A stretch of 64,000 nt of DNA. Source: Rhabditophanes sp. KR3021 (Eukaryota > Nematoda > Chromadorea > Rhabditida > Alloionematidae). Within the stretch, counting starts at the first letter, position 1. Every line of letters begins with the position of its first letter. Positions 62,931-64,000 of the stretch are shown here, piece after piece. Under the pieces are notes generated by a model. That model saw only the letters and a program-made list of their open reading frames with translations, was not told the origin of the DNA and ran no database searches. The DNA lies in the NCBI GenBank assembly GCA_963281155.1, contig CAUJLY010000003.1, positions 62,001 to 126,000 of the forward strand. The letters are read 5' to 3'. The translations under genes were made by a program, and so were the position numbers.

Positions 62931-64000
62931 CTAGAGACAAATCAACATTAAATATCCTTTTTTCATTTAAAATATATTTAAATTGGTGGAGAAAGATTTT
63001 GGGATGGTGGCGGTGTAAGTTTGGATGTTCAAAACATTTATATCCTTATTTAGAAGCTAAAGAAGCTACAAAAGATTGCCCTATTTATGTAGCATTCGAC
63101 TCAGACCAAAGTATGTAGGTGTGTCTGCTCCTCAATCGTTACACTATTCTCATATAGATGGGAGAAGTTAACGTTTGAGCAATTTGTAACGTCAATCTTG
63201 TAGAGTGGTGTTGGTGGAAACGAGATTCGTACAGGTAAACGTGGCTACTCAACACTCATTCCCTTGAATACTAAGGATACTATGGTTATTGATAGCTTGA
63301 AATGCGGCCAGTTTCTATGGATGGCTTGTCTTCAAATGAAGGACTTTCTCTGGAGTACTCGGCTATTATGGATCGACAAATATTGACACCTCTGGTCAGT
63401 TTAATGGTCAAGAAACATCTTACTATCGTAAAAAGAATCTCACATATTGTCCCTAGCAACATGCATGGCAATCTAATTAATAGTATTGAATGACATTGCA
63501 CCAACTTTTAACATCCCTTTTTAATCAACGTTTTGCTCGAATCACCCTTGATTCCTTTAAAAACCGCGAAAAAGCAGTCCAACCCAGGCCAAGTGCCTCC
63601 AAAAAAACTCACCAACCCATCGGAATATGTATCCTTATCAAACAAGTATGCTCCCTCCAATGAGACAAAAAACACTCCCCAGCCAACTTAACATTTGCAG
63701 CAGATTCCAAATGAAGACGGACACAAAGTTCAGTCTTCAACAGTTGCAACCATTCAACATTCCCAACAACCAATATGTCCACATAAGGTTTGTCCTAAAA
63801 TGAAATGTTGTTCCTGAGTATAGGGTAGGAGTATTGGTTTTTTTAAGTCAAAACGGGTCACGACACTTATATACATAACCACACACTTCCTCCTAATAAA
63901 GCAAGTCCATCCCAAAGCCTTAGAGATTATGTAAGAAATGTTGGGAAGTCAAGTGATGGATAGTTGTTTTGGAGATACATATATACACCCAAAAGATTGT
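62931..64000. other. unassigned right end
   Basis: No gene can be supported. Plus-strand fragments at about 62,975-63,118 (WWRCKFGCSKHLYPYLEA) and 63,160-63,370 (WEKLTFEQFVTSIL, then after a stop GGNEIRTGKRGYSTLIPLNT) look coding-like and could be a decayed transposase or other gene, but stops interrupt them and I recognise no family. Upstream exons of the TMEM132 gene were sought here on the minus strand without success. Confidence 0.3.

Overview
The window reads as a nematode nuclear chromosome: AT-rich, protein-coding genes with short GT...AG introns (many 35-60 nt) whose acceptors usually end in TTTCAG or TTTTAG, several genes with an acceptor-like TTTCAG/TTTTAG a few bases upstream of the ATG (as in spliced-leader trans-splicing), an intronless chemoreceptor-like gene, and orthologues of genes known from Caenorhabditis (sas-6, pros-1, BMP-type Smad, ogt-1, ess-2). 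I cannot name the species. No prokaryotic, organellar or viral segment is visible, and no tRNA, rRNA, known microRNA or CRISPR was recognised by eye.

Left part (1-12.1 kb) is the least orderly. It holds the 3' end of a CD2BP2-type GYF gene, a decayed leucine-rich gene, an intact 7TM receptor, a four-CUB gene broken by frame shifts, a SAS-6 centriole gene, a small unclassified ORF, a secreted cysteine-rich protein, a broken 7TM receptor butting against a non-LTR reverse-transcriptase remnant, and Kelch remnants. From 12.5 to 19.6 kb the genes are orderly: TOM7, ARF1, a four-helix membrane protein, a bHLH factor and a cholecystokinin-type receptor.

The middle (19.6-40.8 kb) has long gene-free stretches around developmental or neural genes (CCK-like receptor, prospero). 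A tight minus-strand run lies inside it: lis-1, mrps-17 and POP1, separated by 383 and 382 nt, possibly one transcription unit. Upstream of prospero, an 86-residue two-exon gene with a CaaX-like C terminus sits in otherwise noncoding DNA.

The right part (40.8-64 kb) holds an intronless unclassified 433-residue protein, ess-2 (with an apparent one-base deletion) head to head with a methionine-R-sulfoxide reductase, an alpha-type nicotinic receptor subunit convergent with O-GlcNAc transferase, a BMP-type R-Smad, an RBM26/27-type RNA-binding protein, and a 5'-incomplete TMEM132-type protein.

I rebuilt exon structures by hand. Every multi-exon gene called intact joins in frame with canonical splice sites; ess-2, the CUB gene and the receptor remnant do not. 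I found no convincing novel multi-gene system. The most useful leads are the small CaaX-ending gene, the possible lis-1/mrps-17/POP1 operon, the decayed gene cluster on the left and the long noncoding domain around prospero.
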